Positions 17,593 through 28,676 of a stretch of DNA of 64,000 bases are shown here, piece after piece (within the stretch, counting starts at the first letter, position 1; every line of letters begins with the position of its first letter). This DNA comes from Floricoccus penangensis (GTDB taxonomy: Bacteria > Bacillota > Bacilli > Lactobacillales > Streptococcaceae). Location: contig NZ_MKIQ01000005.1 of the NCBI RefSeq assembly GCF_001832885.1, positions 37,882 to 101,881 of the forward strand, read 5' to 3'. Both the position numbers and the translations under genes were made by a program. The notes under the pieces are model-generated. The model did no database searches, was not told the DNA's origin, and saw only the letters and a program-made list of their open reading frames with translations.

Positions 17593-19503
17593 TTATGCTT
17601 TGATAGTTGCTTCCGATTCATATGGTTGAGACAAACTTAAGATTTCATCACCATGAGAGACAATATCTCGATCAGTGATAGTATCTACACCAGAATAGTC
17701 ACTAGTATTTGTAACAATAATCATTGTCATATCTGAAAGCCCTTTCGCCTCTATTTTATCACGATTAAAACTACCTAACAATTGTCCTTTTTTAACAATG
17801 TCGCCTTCTTTAATATTTGCTTCAAAACCATCACCTGCCATACTTACTGTATCAATACCAATATGGATTAAAATCTCAGCAGCATGTTCTGTTTTAATTC
17901 CATATGCATGACCAGTTTCAAAGGCAACACTGATAATTCCATCTGCTGGAGCATATACTTTATCGTCAGTGGGTTTAATAGCGACTCCTTGTCCCATCAT
18001 ACCACTTGAAAATACTTGATCATCAACTTCATTAAGAGGAGTTAACTGACCAGAAATTGGGGCAAAAATAACTTCATCAGATGGTGCTTCATCAGTAACA
18101 TTCGCTACTGTTTCATCAACTATTTCTTTATCTTCATATCCAAACATATAAGTCAATACAAAGGCAATTGCAACTGAAACAATATTAACAAGAAGGTATC
18201 TGACTACCTGACCATTTAAATATAAAAGAGTCCCTGGAATAACCGTTACAGCCATACCTGTACCCGCCAAATGCATGATACTTGCTAGCCATCCACCAAC
18301 TGCTCCACCAACAAGACCAAAGACAAATGGTTTAACAAAACGTAAGTTCACCCCAAAAATTGCAGGTTCTGTAATACCTAGGAAAGCTGAAAGTGCTGAT
18401 GGGAAAGCTAAAGCTTTCATTTTTTTAGATTTTGTCTTCATACCAACAGCAAGTGTTGCTCCACCCTGGGCTGCAATTGCACATGTGATAATAGCATTAA
18501 AGGCATTTTTACCTGTATTAGCTAGTAATTGAACTTCTAGGAAATTGAAGATATGGTGAATACCTGTAACCACGATTAATTGATGGAAGAATCCTAAAAT
18601 TAGACCTGCTAGACCAAAAGGTAAAGCTAAAATCCATTCAGTGGCATTAAGTACAACTGTTTCTAGAGAGTGGAAAACTGGTCCAATTACCAATAGACCC
18701 GCTAAACTCATAACAAACATAGTTACAAATGGAGTCACTAGTAAGTCCAAAGCATCTGGAATTGATTTCCTCAATTTTTGTTCAAGTTTTGAACCAAGAA
18801 ATCCAACTATAAAGGCTGGTAAAACTGTACCTTGATAACCAACAACTGGAATGAAGTCAAATAACATGATTGCATGTGCATCTCCGCTTGCTACTGCATA
18901 AGCATTGGGAAGATTGGGACTTACCATCATAAGACCAAGTACAATACCAATTACAGGACTACCACCAAATACCTTAAAACTTGACCAACATACCAAGGCT
19001 GGTAAAAAAGCGAAAGCAGTATCTGTTAGTATTTGTGTGTACATTAGAAAATTTGGATCAATCGATTCAGGGGCTGTTCCAAATACTTTAAGAATTTCTG
19101 GCTGAGTTATAAGTCCTCTTAGTCCCATAAACAAACCAGTAGCAACTAAAACTGGAATAATTGGAACAAACACATCACCGAAAGTTCTAATCAATCGTTG
19201 CAATGGATTACCTGATTTTTTAGCTTCTTCCTTCATTTCAGAAACTGATTCAGTAGCTAGACCAAGTTTTACAACCTCATCGTAAATTTTATTTACCGTA
19301 CCTGTACCAAAGATAATTTGAAACTGACCTGAAGTAAAGAATGATCCTTTAACCTTGTCAATTTCATCAACACGATCATGATTTATTTTTGCTTCATCAT
19401 TAACCATAATCCTTAAACGCGTAGCACAATGTGCAACACTACGAATATTTGACTCTCCACCAACAGCTTCAATTACGGCTTTGGCTATTTCTCTGTTCTC
19501 CAT
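17593..19503 (-). CDS. scrA: PTS sucrose transporter, EIIBCA
   Basis: Imports sucrose and phosphorylates it to sucrose-6-phosphate. It is one polypeptide of 636 residues. The IIB domain at the N-terminus has phosphocysteine Cys26 in HCATRLR. A membrane IIC domain covers about residues 110-460 with the conserved GITEPAIFGVNL. The C-terminal glucose-type IIA domain has phosphohistidine His547 in LIHIGIDTV. The domain order and the scrB/scrR/scrK surroundings identify the substrate. Expression is predicted to be controlled by ScrR and CcpA through the 19529-19666 region. Confidence 0.93.
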   Translation of the reverse strand: MENREIAKAVIEAVGGESNIRSVAHCATRLRIMVNDEAKINHDRVDEIDKVKGSFFTSGQFQIIFGTGTVNKIYDEVVKLGLATESVSEMKEEAKKSGNPLQRLIRTFGDVFVPIIPVLVATGLFMGLRGLITQPEILKVFGTAPESIDPNFLMYTQILTDTAFAFLPALVCWSSFKVFGGSPVIGIVLGLMMVSPNLPNAYAVASGDAHAIMLFDFIPVVGYQGTVLPAFIVGFLGSKLEQKLRKSIPDALDLLVTPFVTMFVMSLAGLLVIGPVFHSLETVVLNATEWILALPFGLAGLILGFFHQLIVVTGIHHIFNFLEVQLLANTGKNAFNAIITCAIAAQGGATLAVGMKTKSKKMKALAFPSALSAFLGITEPAIFGVNLRFVKPFVFGLVGGAVGGWLASIMHLAGTGMAVTVIPGTLLYLNGQVVRYLLVNIVSVAIAFVLTYMFGYEDKEIVDETVANVTDEAPSDEVIFAPISGQLTPLNEVDDQVFSSGMMGQGVAIKPTDDKVYAPADGIISVAFETGHAYGIKTEHAAEILIHIGIDTVSMAGDGFEANIKEGDIVKKGQLLGSFNRDKIEAKGLSDMTMIIVTNTSDYSGVDTITDRDIVSHGDEILSLSQPYESEATIKA

Positions 19504-19528
19504 AAACTCTCCTATTCTCCTTTTGTTT

Positions 19529-19542
19529 TGTAAGCGGTTTAT
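19529..19542 (-). promoter_or_regulatory. cre-like site in the scrA leader
   Basis: TGTAAGCGGTTTAT resembles the CcpA consensus TGWNANCGNTNWCA except for the last two bases. It lies just downstream of the scrA -10 box, a position suited to catabolite repression. Confidence 0.5.
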
Positions 19543-19548
19543 AGCTTT

Positions 19549-19588
19549 ATTATAAATTATTTTCTTTTTCTGTCAAACGTTTATCATA
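19549..19588 (-). promoter_or_regulatory. scrA promoter with ScrR-type operator
   Basis: On the minus strand, -35 TTGACA (19576-19571), 16-base spacer, -10 TATAAT (19554-19549). The LacI-type operator TGATAAACGTTTGACA overlaps the -35. Confidence 0.75.
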
Positions 19589-19629
19589 AATTTGTATAAA
19601 AAATTAAAAAAATGCTTTAATAGCAGTCA

Positions 19630-19666
19630 TTAAGCGTTTGACATTTTATGTCATTTATCATAATAT
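19630..19666 (+). promoter_or_regulatory. scrB promoter with ScrR-type operator
   Basis: -35 TTGACA (19638-19643), 17-base spacer, -10 TAATAT (19661-19666). The operator TTAAGCGTTTGACA overlaps the -35 as the mirror image of the scrA operator. Confidence 0.75.
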
Positions 19667-19690
19667 AAATGAAAAGTGGAGGAATACAAC

Positions 19691-21115
19691 ATGGAATGGA
19701 CGCGTGAATTACGCTATAAAAATTATAATGAATGGCCTCAAGAATATGTTAGTAATATCTTAGAGGAGGCTGAAAATTCTGTTTGGAAAAATAGTTTTCA
19801 TATTGAACCCAAGTCTGGACTTTTAAATGATCCAAACGGATTTTCTTATTTCAATAGTAAATGGCATCTGTTTTATCAACATTTTCCATATGGTGCTTCT
19901 CATGGATTAAAATCTTGGTCACACGTAACATCTGACGACCTTATTAATTGGCAACTTGATGATATACAGGTTTTACCGGATACAAAATTTGATAGTCATG
20001 GTGCGTATTCAGGAAGTGCATATGAAATAGATGGTAAACTTTTTCTATTCTATACTGGAAATCATCGCGATCAAAATTGGACTCGTCATCCCTACCAAGT
20101 AGGGGCATTAATGGATTCTAATTGTGATATCAAAAAATTCGATCAACCACTTATAAATCCTGATGATAATTACACTGATCATTTTCGCGATCCAATGATT
20201 TTTGAATACGAAGACAAGCTCTACATGATCCTTGGTGCTCAAAGAAAAAATAAAACTGGCGCAGTTGTTCTTTATGAAGCTATCGATAATAACATTGAAA
20301 ATTGGAAGAAAGTAGATGAATTAAAATTTACGAATCTCGACCTTGGCTACATGGTAGAATGTCCAAATCTCGTTTTTGTTGATGACAAACCAGTTCTCCT
20401 ACTTTGTCCGCAAGGTATGGATAAGATAGATAGTAAAAATATTTATCCACAAACATATGTGATTGGCGAAACTTTCAATCCACAAACTGCTGAAATAATT
20501 AATTCACAAGATATGAAAATTCTTGATTATGGTTTTGATATTTATGCCAGCCAAGCATTCAATGCTCCAAATGGTATGGCACTTATGACATCATGGTTAG
20601 GATTGCCAGACATTAGCTATCCAACAGATGAATTAGGGCATCAAGGTGCTATGAGTCTAGTCAAAGAGTTAACTATTAAGGATGGTAATTTATATCAATA
20701 TCCAGTTAAATCTGTGGAATCATTAAGAAAAAATACTTTTCAAGCTGAGAAATTTAAATTTGAAAAGAATGCCTATGAAACTGAAATTATCGTAGAAGCC
20801 CATTCAAATGCTGAAATCACTTTCTACGGTTCAGATGATAATAAACAAGGGTTAAAGCTGATTCTTGAAGATGGAAAAGCTATTCTTGATAGGTCTAAAT
20901 GTGGTATTCAGTTTGCCCTTGAATATGATAATGTAAGAACATTCGAATATGATAATAGTAAAGACCTTAAAATTAATGCCTTCGTTGATGCAAGCGTTAT
21001 TGAAATTTTCTTCAACGATGGTCAATATGCATCTTCAAGTCGTGTTTATCCAGAAGCTGGCAATACAATATTCCAAGCGAAAGGTACTGCTCCTGCAGTC
21101 TTACATGAATTCTAA
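19691..21115 (+). CDS. scrB: sucrose-6-phosphate hydrolase (GH32)
   Basis: Splits sucrose-6-phosphate into glucose-6-phosphate and fructose. The start is the ATG at 19691, because the GTG at 19676 lies inside its ribosome binding site GTGGAGG. Of 474 residues, the nucleophile Asp47 is in LLNDPNG, the transition-state motif is FRDPM, and the acid Glu is in VECPN. The fivefold propeller domain is followed by a C-terminal beta-sandwich (about 330-474). The last base of the stop codon is the first base of the scrR ATG (TAATG), indicating translational coupling. Confidence 0.95.
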   Translation: MEWTRELRYKNYNEWPQEYVSNILEEAENSVWKNSFHIEPKSGLLNDPNGFSYFNSKWHLFYQHFPYGASHGLKSWSHVTSDDLINWQLDDIQVLPDTKFDSHGAYSGSAYEIDGKLFLFYTGNHRDQNWTRHPYQVGALMDSNCDIKKFDQPLINPDDNYTDHFRDPMIFEYEDKLYMILGAQRKNKTGAVVLYEAIDNNIENWKKVDELKFTNLDLGYMVECPNLVFVDDKPVLLLCPQGMDKIDSKNIYPQTYVIGETFNPQTAEIINSQDMKILDYGFDIYASQAFNAPNGMALMTSWLGLPDISYPTDELGHQGAMSLVKELTIKDGNLYQYPVKSVESLRKNTFQAEKFKFEKNAYETEIIVEAHSNAEITFYGSDDNKQGLKLILEDGKAILDRSKCGIQFALEYDNVRTFEYDNSKDLKINAFVDASVIEIFFNDGQYASSSRVYPEAGNTIFQAKGTAPAVLHEF

Positions 21116-22053
21116 TGGCCAAACTAACTGATGTTGCAAAGCTTGCAGGCGTTAGTCCGACTACTGTCAGTCGGGTTATCAACAACTATGGATATCTGAG
21201 CCAAAAAACGATTGATAAGGTCCATGCTGCAATGCAAGAGCTCAATTACCAACCAAATAATCTTGCCAGAAGTCTACAAGGAAAGAAAACTCAATTAATT
21301 GGCTTAATCTTTCCCTCTCTAAAAAATCCATTTTATGCTGAGTTAATCGAATACCTCGAAAAAAAATTATTTGATAGAGAATACAAGGTTATCTTTTGTA
21401 ATAGTGAAAATAATCCTGAGAAGGAAAAATATTACCTTCAAATGCTTGCTGCTAATCAGGTGGATGGAATTATCTCTAGTAGTCATAACTTGGGTATAGA
21501 GGAATATGAAAGACTGAATTTGCCAATCGTAAGTTTTGACAGATTGCTAAGCCCTAAAATCACTACTGTATCAAGCGACAACCTAGCAGGTGGTAAGTTA
21601 TCAGCCCATGCTCTAATTGAACGTGGAGCAAAAAACTTAGCCATCATCTCCGGTGCTAGTCAGTCAGGTAGTCCCTCTGATTTTAGGACCCAAGGATTTA
21701 TGGATGTGGCAACTGCTTATGACCTTCCTTGTAAACACTTAGAGATTCCATCTGGTACAATTATTAGTATCAAAAAAAATAAAATTAAGAAATTTATTGA
21801 AGAAAATGATTTTGATGGCATAGCCTGTACTGATGATTTAACAGCAATCTACTGTGAAGAATATACAGATTGCCCAATCATTGGTTATGACGGGACAGAA
21901 TTAATTCAAGCTCTACATCCTGAACTTCTAACCATCGTTCAGCCGATTGAGGAGCTTGCACAAGTCCTAGTCGATGTTATTATTGATAAGATTAACGGTA
22001 AAGAAACTGAACTTGAAATAATATTACCCATTAAGCTTCAACAAAATATCTAA
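21115..22053 (+). CDS. scrR: sucrose operon repressor, LacI family
   Basis: A 312-residue LacI/GalR repressor. The N-terminal helix-turn-helix and hinge are LTDVAKLAGVSPTTVSRVIN, followed by QELNYQPNNLARSLQ, then a periplasmic-binding-protein fold. The adjacent scrA and scrB promoters each carry a TGTCAAACG-type operator over the -35, which makes ScrR the expected ligand. Being coupled to scrB, it is autoregulated if that operator is used. A terminator shared with leuD follows. Confidence 0.9.
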   Translation: MAKLTDVAKLAGVSPTTVSRVINNYGYLSQKTIDKVHAAMQELNYQPNNLARSLQGKKTQLIGLIFPSLKNPFYAELIEYLEKKLFDREYKVIFCNSENNPEKEKYYLQMLAANQVDGIISSSHNLGIEEYERLNLPIVSFDRLLSPKITTVSSDNLAGGKLSAHALIERGAKNLAIISGASQSGSPSDFRTQGFMDVATAYDLPCKHLEIPSGTIISIKKNKIKKFIEENDFDGIACTDDLTAIYCEEYTDCPIIGYDGTELIQALHPELLTIVQPIEELAQVLVDVIIDKINGKETELEIILPIKLQQNI

Positions 22054-22054
22054 G

Positions 22055-22082
22055 AAAAAACAAGCCAATCGGCTTGTTTTTT
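22055..22082. terminator. bidirectional terminator between scrR and leuD
   Basis: AAAAAACAAGCC/GGCTTGTTTTTT with loop AATC, between convergent genes. Confidence 0.9.
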
Positions 22083-22083
22083 C

Positions 22084-22686
22084 TTAGATTCCTACTTCTC
22101 TTAAGTAGCTTGGACGATTTCCCTCGTATCTACTAATTGAATCATCAAATTCCATTGTAAGTCCAATGTCATCTAGTCCATTAACTAACTTCCTTTTCCA
22201 CTCTGCATCTATATCAAATGAATATGATTTTTCTGGTGTTTCAATAGTTTGATTTGGAAGATTTACAATGATTTCTTGCTCTGGTAAAAGATTAGTCAGT
22301 TCCTCACGACTATCCTCAGCAAGAACGATTGGCAAGAGACCATTTTTAAGAGCATTATTATAGAAAATATCTGAATAAGATCCTGCAATGATTACCTTAA
22401 ATCCATAATCTTTGATAGCCCAAGCAGCATGTTCACGACTTGAACCCGATCCAAAGTTATCACCACTGATTAAGATAGTTGCACCACGGTACTGAGGCTT
22501 GTTAAGTACAAAATCAGGGTTTTCTTCCTTGCCATTTTCTAAATAGCGCCATTCAAAAAACATATTTTTCCCAAAACCAATTTTATCTGTGGCCTTTAAA
22601 AATTGCTTAGGGATAATTTGGTCAGTATCAATATTATCATTCATTAAAGGTACGGTTGTGCCTTCATAAACTGTAAACTTTTCCAT
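22084..22686 (-). CDS. leuD: 3-isopropylmalate dehydratase small subunit
   Basis: Swivel subunit of isopropylmalate isomerase, the second step of leucine synthesis. It has 200 residues with the conserved [12 protein letters not shown] and [15 protein letters not shown] substrate loop. It is the last gene of leuABCD, and its start is one base from the leuC stop region, so it is tightly coupled. No ilv genes follow, unlike in Lactococcus lactis where ilv genes come next. Confidence 0.95.
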   Translation of the reverse strand: MEKFTVYEGTTVPLMNDNIDTDQIIPKQFLKATDKIGFGKNMFFEWRYLENGKEENPDFVLNKPQYRGATILISGDNFGSGSSREHAAWAIKDYGFKVIIAGSYSDIFYNNALKNGLLPIVLAEDSREELTNLLPEQEIIVNLPNQTIETPEKSYSFDIDAEWKRKLVNGLDDIGLTMEFDDSISRYEGNRPSYLREVGI

Positions 22687-24056
22687 TAGACTACCTCTCT
22701 TGCATCAACAAATTTTCCATTTATAGCAGCAAGTGCTGCCATAGCTGGACTACATAGATGTGTTCTTGCACCATGTCCTTGGCGCCCTTCAAAATTGCGA
22801 TTACTTGTAGATGCACAGTGAACACCTTCTGGAACATGGTCTGGATTCATACCAAGACACATTGAGCAACCCGGTTCACGCCATTCAAATCCAGCATCAA
22901 TAAATATTTTATCCAAACCCATTTTTTCTGCCGCTTTCTTAACAGGCCTACTTCCAGGAACAACAATTGCTGTTAGAGAAGGAGCAATTTTCTTTCCCTT
23001 TACAATATCTGCTGCAAGAATAAGATCAGAAAGGCGAGCATTAGTACAAGATCCGATAAACACATAACCTAGGTCAATATCACTCACCTTTTGACCTGGT
23101 TTTAGATCCATATATGAATAGGCTCTTTCATCATTGAAATCTTCAATCTGAGGAAATTCTTCTGTGAACTCAACTCCCATTTCTGGATTAGTTCCCCAAG
23201 TGACCATAGGTGCAAGTTTATCGACTTCAATCGTAATTATCTTATCGTACTGAGCATCCTCATCGCTTACAAGTGTTCCCCAGTCAGCAATAGCTGCTTC
23301 CATGTCACTTGGTGCCTTTTCGCGTCCACGAACATACTCATAGGTTTTACTATCCGGATTCATCAGTCCGATTTTTGCACCAAACTCAATAGCCATGTTA
23401 CAAATACTCATACGCTCTTCCATTTCAAGCGCGTCAATAGCCTCTCCTGCAAATTCAACTGCATATCCAACTCCTGCATCAACTCCGTACTTAGAAATCA
23501 ATGCAAGAATATAATCTTTGGCATAAATACCTTGAGGGGCAACACCTGTAAAATCAATCTTCATTTTTTTAGGTTTAACTTGCCAGATGGTTTGTGTAGC
23601 AAAAACATGTTCTACTTCACTTGTCCCAATACCAAATGCAATCGCCCCAAAAGCACCATGAGTCGCAGTATGCGAATCTCCACAGACAATAAGTTTGCCT
23701 GGTTGACTTCTTCCTGTCTCTGGTCCCACCATGTGGACAATTCCTTGCTTATCACTTCCATGAACTGCCGCATCAATACCAAATTCCTTTACATTAGCTG
23801 CAAAAGTTTCAATTTGATTTTTCGAAATCAAGTCTTGAATATTAAAAATATCCACAGTTGGTACATTATGGTCAGTAGTACCAAAAGTCAAATCTGGTCT
23901 TCTCACTTTACGTCCTGCTTCCCTAAGTCCTGAAAAAGCCTGTGGACTAGTCACTTCATGTATATAATGTTGATCGACATAAAGAAGCTGCGGCTCACCA
24001 ATTTCTCCTTCAATCACATGTCTTTCCCAAAGTTTATCAAATATCGCTTGTCCCAT
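22686..24056 (-). CDS. leuC: 3-isopropylmalate dehydratase large subunit
   Basis: Aconitase-superfamily subunit that carries the [4Fe-4S] cluster for isomerising 2- to 3-isopropylmalate. It has 456 residues. The three cluster cysteines lie in FIGSCTNAR and in the [10 protein letters not shown] motif. HTATHGAFG and the C-terminal [10 protein letters not shown] are intact. Third gene of the leu operon, 16 bases after leuB. Confidence 0.96.
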   Translation of the reverse strand: MGQAIFDKLWERHVIEGEIGEPQLLYVDQHYIHEVTSPQAFSGLREAGRKVRRPDLTFGTTDHNVPTVDIFNIQDLISKNQIETFAANVKEFGIDAAVHGSDKQGIVHMVGPETGRSQPGKLIVCGDSHTATHGAFGAIAFGIGTSEVEHVFATQTIWQVKPKKMKIDFTGVAPQGIYAKDYILALISKYGVDAGVGYAVEFAGEAIDALEMEERMSICNMAIEFGAKIGLMNPDSKTYEYVRGREKAPSDMEAAIADWGTLVSDEDAQYDKIITIEVDKLAPMVTWGTNPEMGVEFTEEFPQIEDFNDERAYSYMDLKPGQKVSDIDLGYVFIGSCTNARLSDLILAADIVKGKKIAPSLTAIVVPGSRPVKKAAEKMGLDKIFIDAGFEWREPGCSMCLGMNPDHVPEGVHCASTSNRNFEGRQGHGARTHLCSPAMAALAAINGKFVDAREVV

Positions 24057-24072
24057 GTCTTCTCCTTCTCAC

Positions 24073-25110
24073 CTACAAATTACTAATTATCGCTTGAGTC
24101 ATTTCCTTTGTCGTAGCTTGTCCACCTAAATCTTTGGTAAAAATACCATTTTCAAAAGTCTTTTCAACTGCATTCTCAATAATCTGAGCAGCTTCTGATA
24201 GATTAAATGATTCTTTAAACATCATGGCAACTGATAAAATCATGCTCACAGGATTTGCGATGCCTAAGCCAGCAATATCAGGTGCACTTCCATGAATTGG
24301 CTCATACATACTTGGACCAGTTTCTGAATGACTTGCTGAAGGCATTACTCCAAGAGTTCCTGGAAGTACACTTGCCTCATCCGATAAGATATCTCCAAAA
24401 AGATTTTCAGTTACTATGACATCAAATCTACTTGGATCAGTAATCATTAACATTGCACATGAATCAACAAGTTGATGTTCCAAAGTCACATCAGGATAGT
24501 CTAGTGCTACCTGATCAGCAACTCTTCGCCATAATTTACTTGTAGCTAGAACATTTTGCTTATCAACACTGGTAACCTTTTTCCCTCGTGTACGAGCTGT
24601 TTCAAAGGCAATTTTCATAATTCGAGTAATTTCTTCAACATTATAATCATTAACATCACGCGCTTTATCATCATCAAGTGTATGTTCACCAAAGTAAATA
24701 CCACCGGTCAGTTCACGCACCATTACGAAATCAACTCCTTCAATAATCTCAGGCTTTAATGGTGACAATTTTTTTAACTGATTAAAGATTTTTACAGGAC
24801 GAATATTGGCAAAAAGTCCTAATTCCTTGCGCAAGCGGAGAAGTCCTTGTTCTGGACGGACTGTTGCTTCATTATATTTCGGATGACCAATAGCTGCTAA
24901 GAGAATTGCATCTGAATCTTTAGCAGCATTTAATGTATCTTCTGGTAACGGATTTCCTTCTTTATCAATTGCCACTCCTCCAAAATCCTTTGCATCTATT
25001 TCGTATTCAAACCCAATTTTTTCAGCTGTTGTTGCAAGAACCTCAAGTCCTGCCTTCATAATTTCCGGACCAATTCCATCACCAGCCAAAGTAACTATTT
25101 TTTTTGCCAT
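24073..25110 (-). CDS. leuB: 3-isopropylmalate dehydrogenase
   Basis: NAD-dependent oxidative decarboxylation of 3-isopropylmalate. It has 345 residues, with VTLAGDGIGPEI at the N-terminus, the substrate-binding RPEQGLLRLRKELGLFANIRP region, the metal-site NLFGDILSDEAS, and the NAD-specific EPIHGSAPDIAG. Second gene of leuABCD. Confidence 0.96.
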   Translation of the reverse strand: MAKKIVTLAGDGIGPEIMKAGLEVLATTAEKIGFEYEIDAKDFGGVAIDKEGNPLPEDTLNAAKDSDAILLAAIGHPKYNEATVRPEQGLLRLRKELGLFANIRPVKIFNQLKKLSPLKPEIIEGVDFVMVRELTGGIYFGEHTLDDDKARDVNDYNVEEITRIMKIAFETARTRGKKVTSVDKQNVLATSKLWRRVADQVALDYPDVTLEHQLVDSCAMLMITDPSRFDVIVTENLFGDILSDEASVLPGTLGVMPSASHSETGPSMYEPIHGSAPDIAGLGIANPVSMILSVAMMFKESFNLSEAAQIIENAVEKTFENGIFTKDLGGQATTKEMTQAIISNL

Positions 25111-25145
25111 ATTTATTTCCCTAACGTCCTCTATCTTAATTTATT

Positions 25146-26666
25146 TTATTTTTCGTTTTCTCTTTTTATAAAAGCATTTGCTCTTAGATAGGCTTGTGCA
25201 CTTGCCTTTAAAACATCATAATCAATTCCTCGAGCTGAGAAGTGAGTACCTGTTTTTGGATTGGTAACATTAACTTGAACTTCTGCCTGTGCATCAATTC
25301 CTGAAGTTATTGCATCAATCTCATATGTTTCAAGTTCTATATCTTGATCAAAGTAATTGTCAATTGCATTGAAGATTGCTTCAACACTTCCTGAACCTTT
25401 TGCTTCAATTTCTTTAGATTCTTGAATAGCCTTATTAAATATTGAAACTCTTGCTTCTTGTTCATCGCTAGAGTTATAAGATAATCTTAGGTCTTCTAAT
25501 GTAATTTCACTGTCAGCTGAGTTATGACCTAGAATCAATGCTCTGACATCTTCATCACTAATTTCTTTTTTCTTGTCGGCTAGCTTTTTAAAGTTAGCAA
25601 AATGTTGATTTAGTTCTTCATCCGTAAATTCAAATTCCAGTTCTTTCAGTTTTTCTTTGAAAGCGTGACGACCAGAGAGTTTTCCTAGAGGAAGGGAATT
25701 GAATTTTATTCCAACAAGCTCAGGAGTAATAATCTCGTAAGTTTCAGGATTTTTAAGTACACCATCTTGGTGAATACCACTTTCATGAGCAAAAGCATTT
25801 CCACCTGTAACTGCCTTATTTTTTGGAATTGATAGACCAGAATATCTTGAAATCATATCAGCAGTTGTTTTAGTTCTATTTAGGACAATATCACTTGTAG
25901 CCTGATAATAATCTTTTCGGATATGGAGAGCTACCGCTACCTCTTCAAGGGCTACGTTTCCTGCTCTTTCACCGATACCATTGACTGTTCCTTCCACACG
26001 ACCGGCACCATTTTTAATTGCCGCAAGTGTATTAGCTGTAGCCATTCCAAGATCATCATGACAATGAGGGCTAAATATTATTTCACGATCCGTCTTAACA
26101 TTTTCTATCAATAATTTAAAAATTTGACCAAATTCTTCTGGTGTAGTGTAGCCAACTGTATCAGGGATATTAATGTATGTAGCCCCGTTATCTACTGCTG
26201 TTTGAACTGCCTTTAAAAGAAAATCTTTATCAGTTCTAGTAGCATCTTCTGGTGAAAATTCTACAATCTCAAAGAGTGTTCTTGCATAGGTAACATGTTC
26301 TGCAATACTTGCAAGAACTTCATCAGGTGTCATCTTAAGTTTATACTCCATATGAACTGGACTTGTAGCAATAAATACGTGTACTTGCGGGTGCTTAGCA
26401 TCTTTTAAAGCAAGAGAGGCCTTATCTATATCACCTTTAACACATCGACAAAGTCCGGTTACTGCTGTAGTAGTCATTACCTTTGCAATTTCTGAAACTG
26501 CTAAAAAACTGTCTGGACTTGCTGCTGGAAATCCTGCTTCTATTGCTGAAATTCCCCATTTTTCTAATTGTTTTGCGATATCAATCTTCTCTTGAACAGA
26601 GAAGTTTACTCCAGGAGTTTGTTCGCCATCCCTAAGACTTGTATCAAGAAACTCAATTTTTCGCAT
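25146..26666 (-). CDS. leuA: 2-isopropylmalate synthase
   Basis: Commits 2-ketoisovalerate and acetyl-CoA to leucine synthesis. The start is the ATG at 26666, five bases after GGAGG; the in-frame ATG at 26678 overlaps that site. Of 506 residues, the catalytic barrel opens with [15 protein letters not shown]. The metal ligands lie in [14 protein letters not shown], and [15 protein letters not shown] follows. A C-terminal LeuA regulatory domain (about 385-506) allows leucine feedback inhibition. It is first in the operon, behind the leader-peptide attenuator at 26685-26822. Confidence 0.96.
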   Translation of the reverse strand: MRKIEFLDTSLRDGEQTPGVNFSVQEKIDIAKQLEKWGISAIEAGFPAASPDSFLAVSEIAKVMTTTAVTGLCRCVKGDIDKASLALKDAKHPQVHVFIATSPVHMEYKLKMTPDEVLASIAEHVTYARTLFEIVEFSPEDATRTDKDFLLKAVQTAVDNGATYINIPDTVGYTTPEEFGQIFKLLIENVKTDREIIFSPHCHDDLGMATANTLAAIKNGAGRVEGTVNGIGERAGNVALEEVAVALHIRKDYYQATSDIVLNRTKTTADMISRYSGLSIPKNKAVTGGNAFAHESGIHQDGVLKNPETYEIITPELVGIKFNSLPLGKLSGRHAFKEKLKELEFEFTDEELNQHFANFKKLADKKKEISDEDVRALILGHNSADSEITLEDLRLSYNSSDEQEARVSIFNKAIQESKEIEAKGSGSVEAIFNAIDNYFDQDIELETYEIDAITSGIDAQAEVQVNVTNPKTGTHFSARGIDYDVLKASAQAYLRANAFIKRENEK

Positions 26667-26684
26667 AAATGCCTCCATTTTTTA

Positions 26685-26790
26685 TTAAAAGAAAAACGCC
26701 CACATGGGACGTTTTCTTCGTCCCATTTTGACTTACGCCAAACAGGACTCACAATATGAATACATCTAAGTATTCTGCGAGTCCTTATAC
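26685..26790 (-). promoter_or_regulatory. leu operon attenuator
   Basis: On the minus strand, a long stem starts at the end of the leader peptide: GGACTCGCA (26784-26776) with TGTGAGTCC (26753-26745), and an inner GAATAC/GTATTC. A second stem ATGGGACG/CGTCCCAT (26726-26704) follows. It is mutually exclusive with a terminator stem (26713-26695) that leads into TTTTTCTTTT. This is the organisation of ribosome-mediated attenuation. The exact pairing logic is not resolved by eye. Confidence 0.8.
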
Positions 26791-26822
26791 AATAATAATA
26801 AATTGAATGTTTGGTTTGTCAT
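26766..26822 (-). CDS. leuL: leu operon leader peptide
   Basis: An 18-residue peptide MTNQTFNLLLLYKDSQNT with four consecutive leucine codons (TTA TTA TTA TTG). AAAGGAAG lies eight bases upstream. It sits about 100 bases before leuA and inside the promoter-to-terminator leader, so ribosome stalling at scarce leucyl-tRNA would control leuABCD. The stop codon falls in the loop of the first stem. Confidence 0.85.
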   Translation of the reverse strand: MTNQTFNLLLLYKDSQNT

Positions 26823-26854
26823 TGGGAATTCTTCCTTTGTTTTAATTTTTATTA

Positions 26855-26883
26855 ATAATATACCAAATATTTTTTATTGTCAA
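26855..26883 (-). promoter_or_regulatory. leuA promoter
   Basis: On the minus strand, consensus -35 TTGACA (26883-26878), 17-base spacer, -10 TATTAT (26860-26855). The predicted leader is about 180 bases. Confidence 0.75.
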
Positions 26884-27006
26884 CAATTTTTAGAAAATTA
26901 TCAAATATTTTTAATTTTCTTCCTTTATTTTTTATTTTACTGAATTAAGGCACATTTAGAGTTCACTTGATTCTTAGACCTTTAAATTTTCTTACTTTCG
27001 TGATAA

Positions 27007-28536
<1,530 letters not shown>

Positions 28537-28546
28537 GATAAACACG

Positions 28547-28586
28547 AAAATCACCTAGTATAAAATTTATACTAGGTGATTTTTTA
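28547..28586 (+). terminator. terminator of lysS
   Basis: Long perfect stem AAAATCACCTAGTATAAA paired with its complement across a three-base loop, followed by T6. Confidence 0.92.
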
Positions 28587-28615
28587 TTAAATCTATGTTA
28601 TTGTACTTTGAAATA

Positions 28616-28658
28616 AATTTAAACCCTCACAAGGAATTTAATCCTTATGAGGGTTTTT
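28616..28658 (-). terminator. terminator of pheST
   Basis: AACCCTCA/TGAGGGTT with inner AGGA/TCCT, between the convergent lysS and pheT genes. T-rich on both sides. Confidence 0.75.
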
Positions 28659-28676
28659 AAATATGTAGTTGAATTA

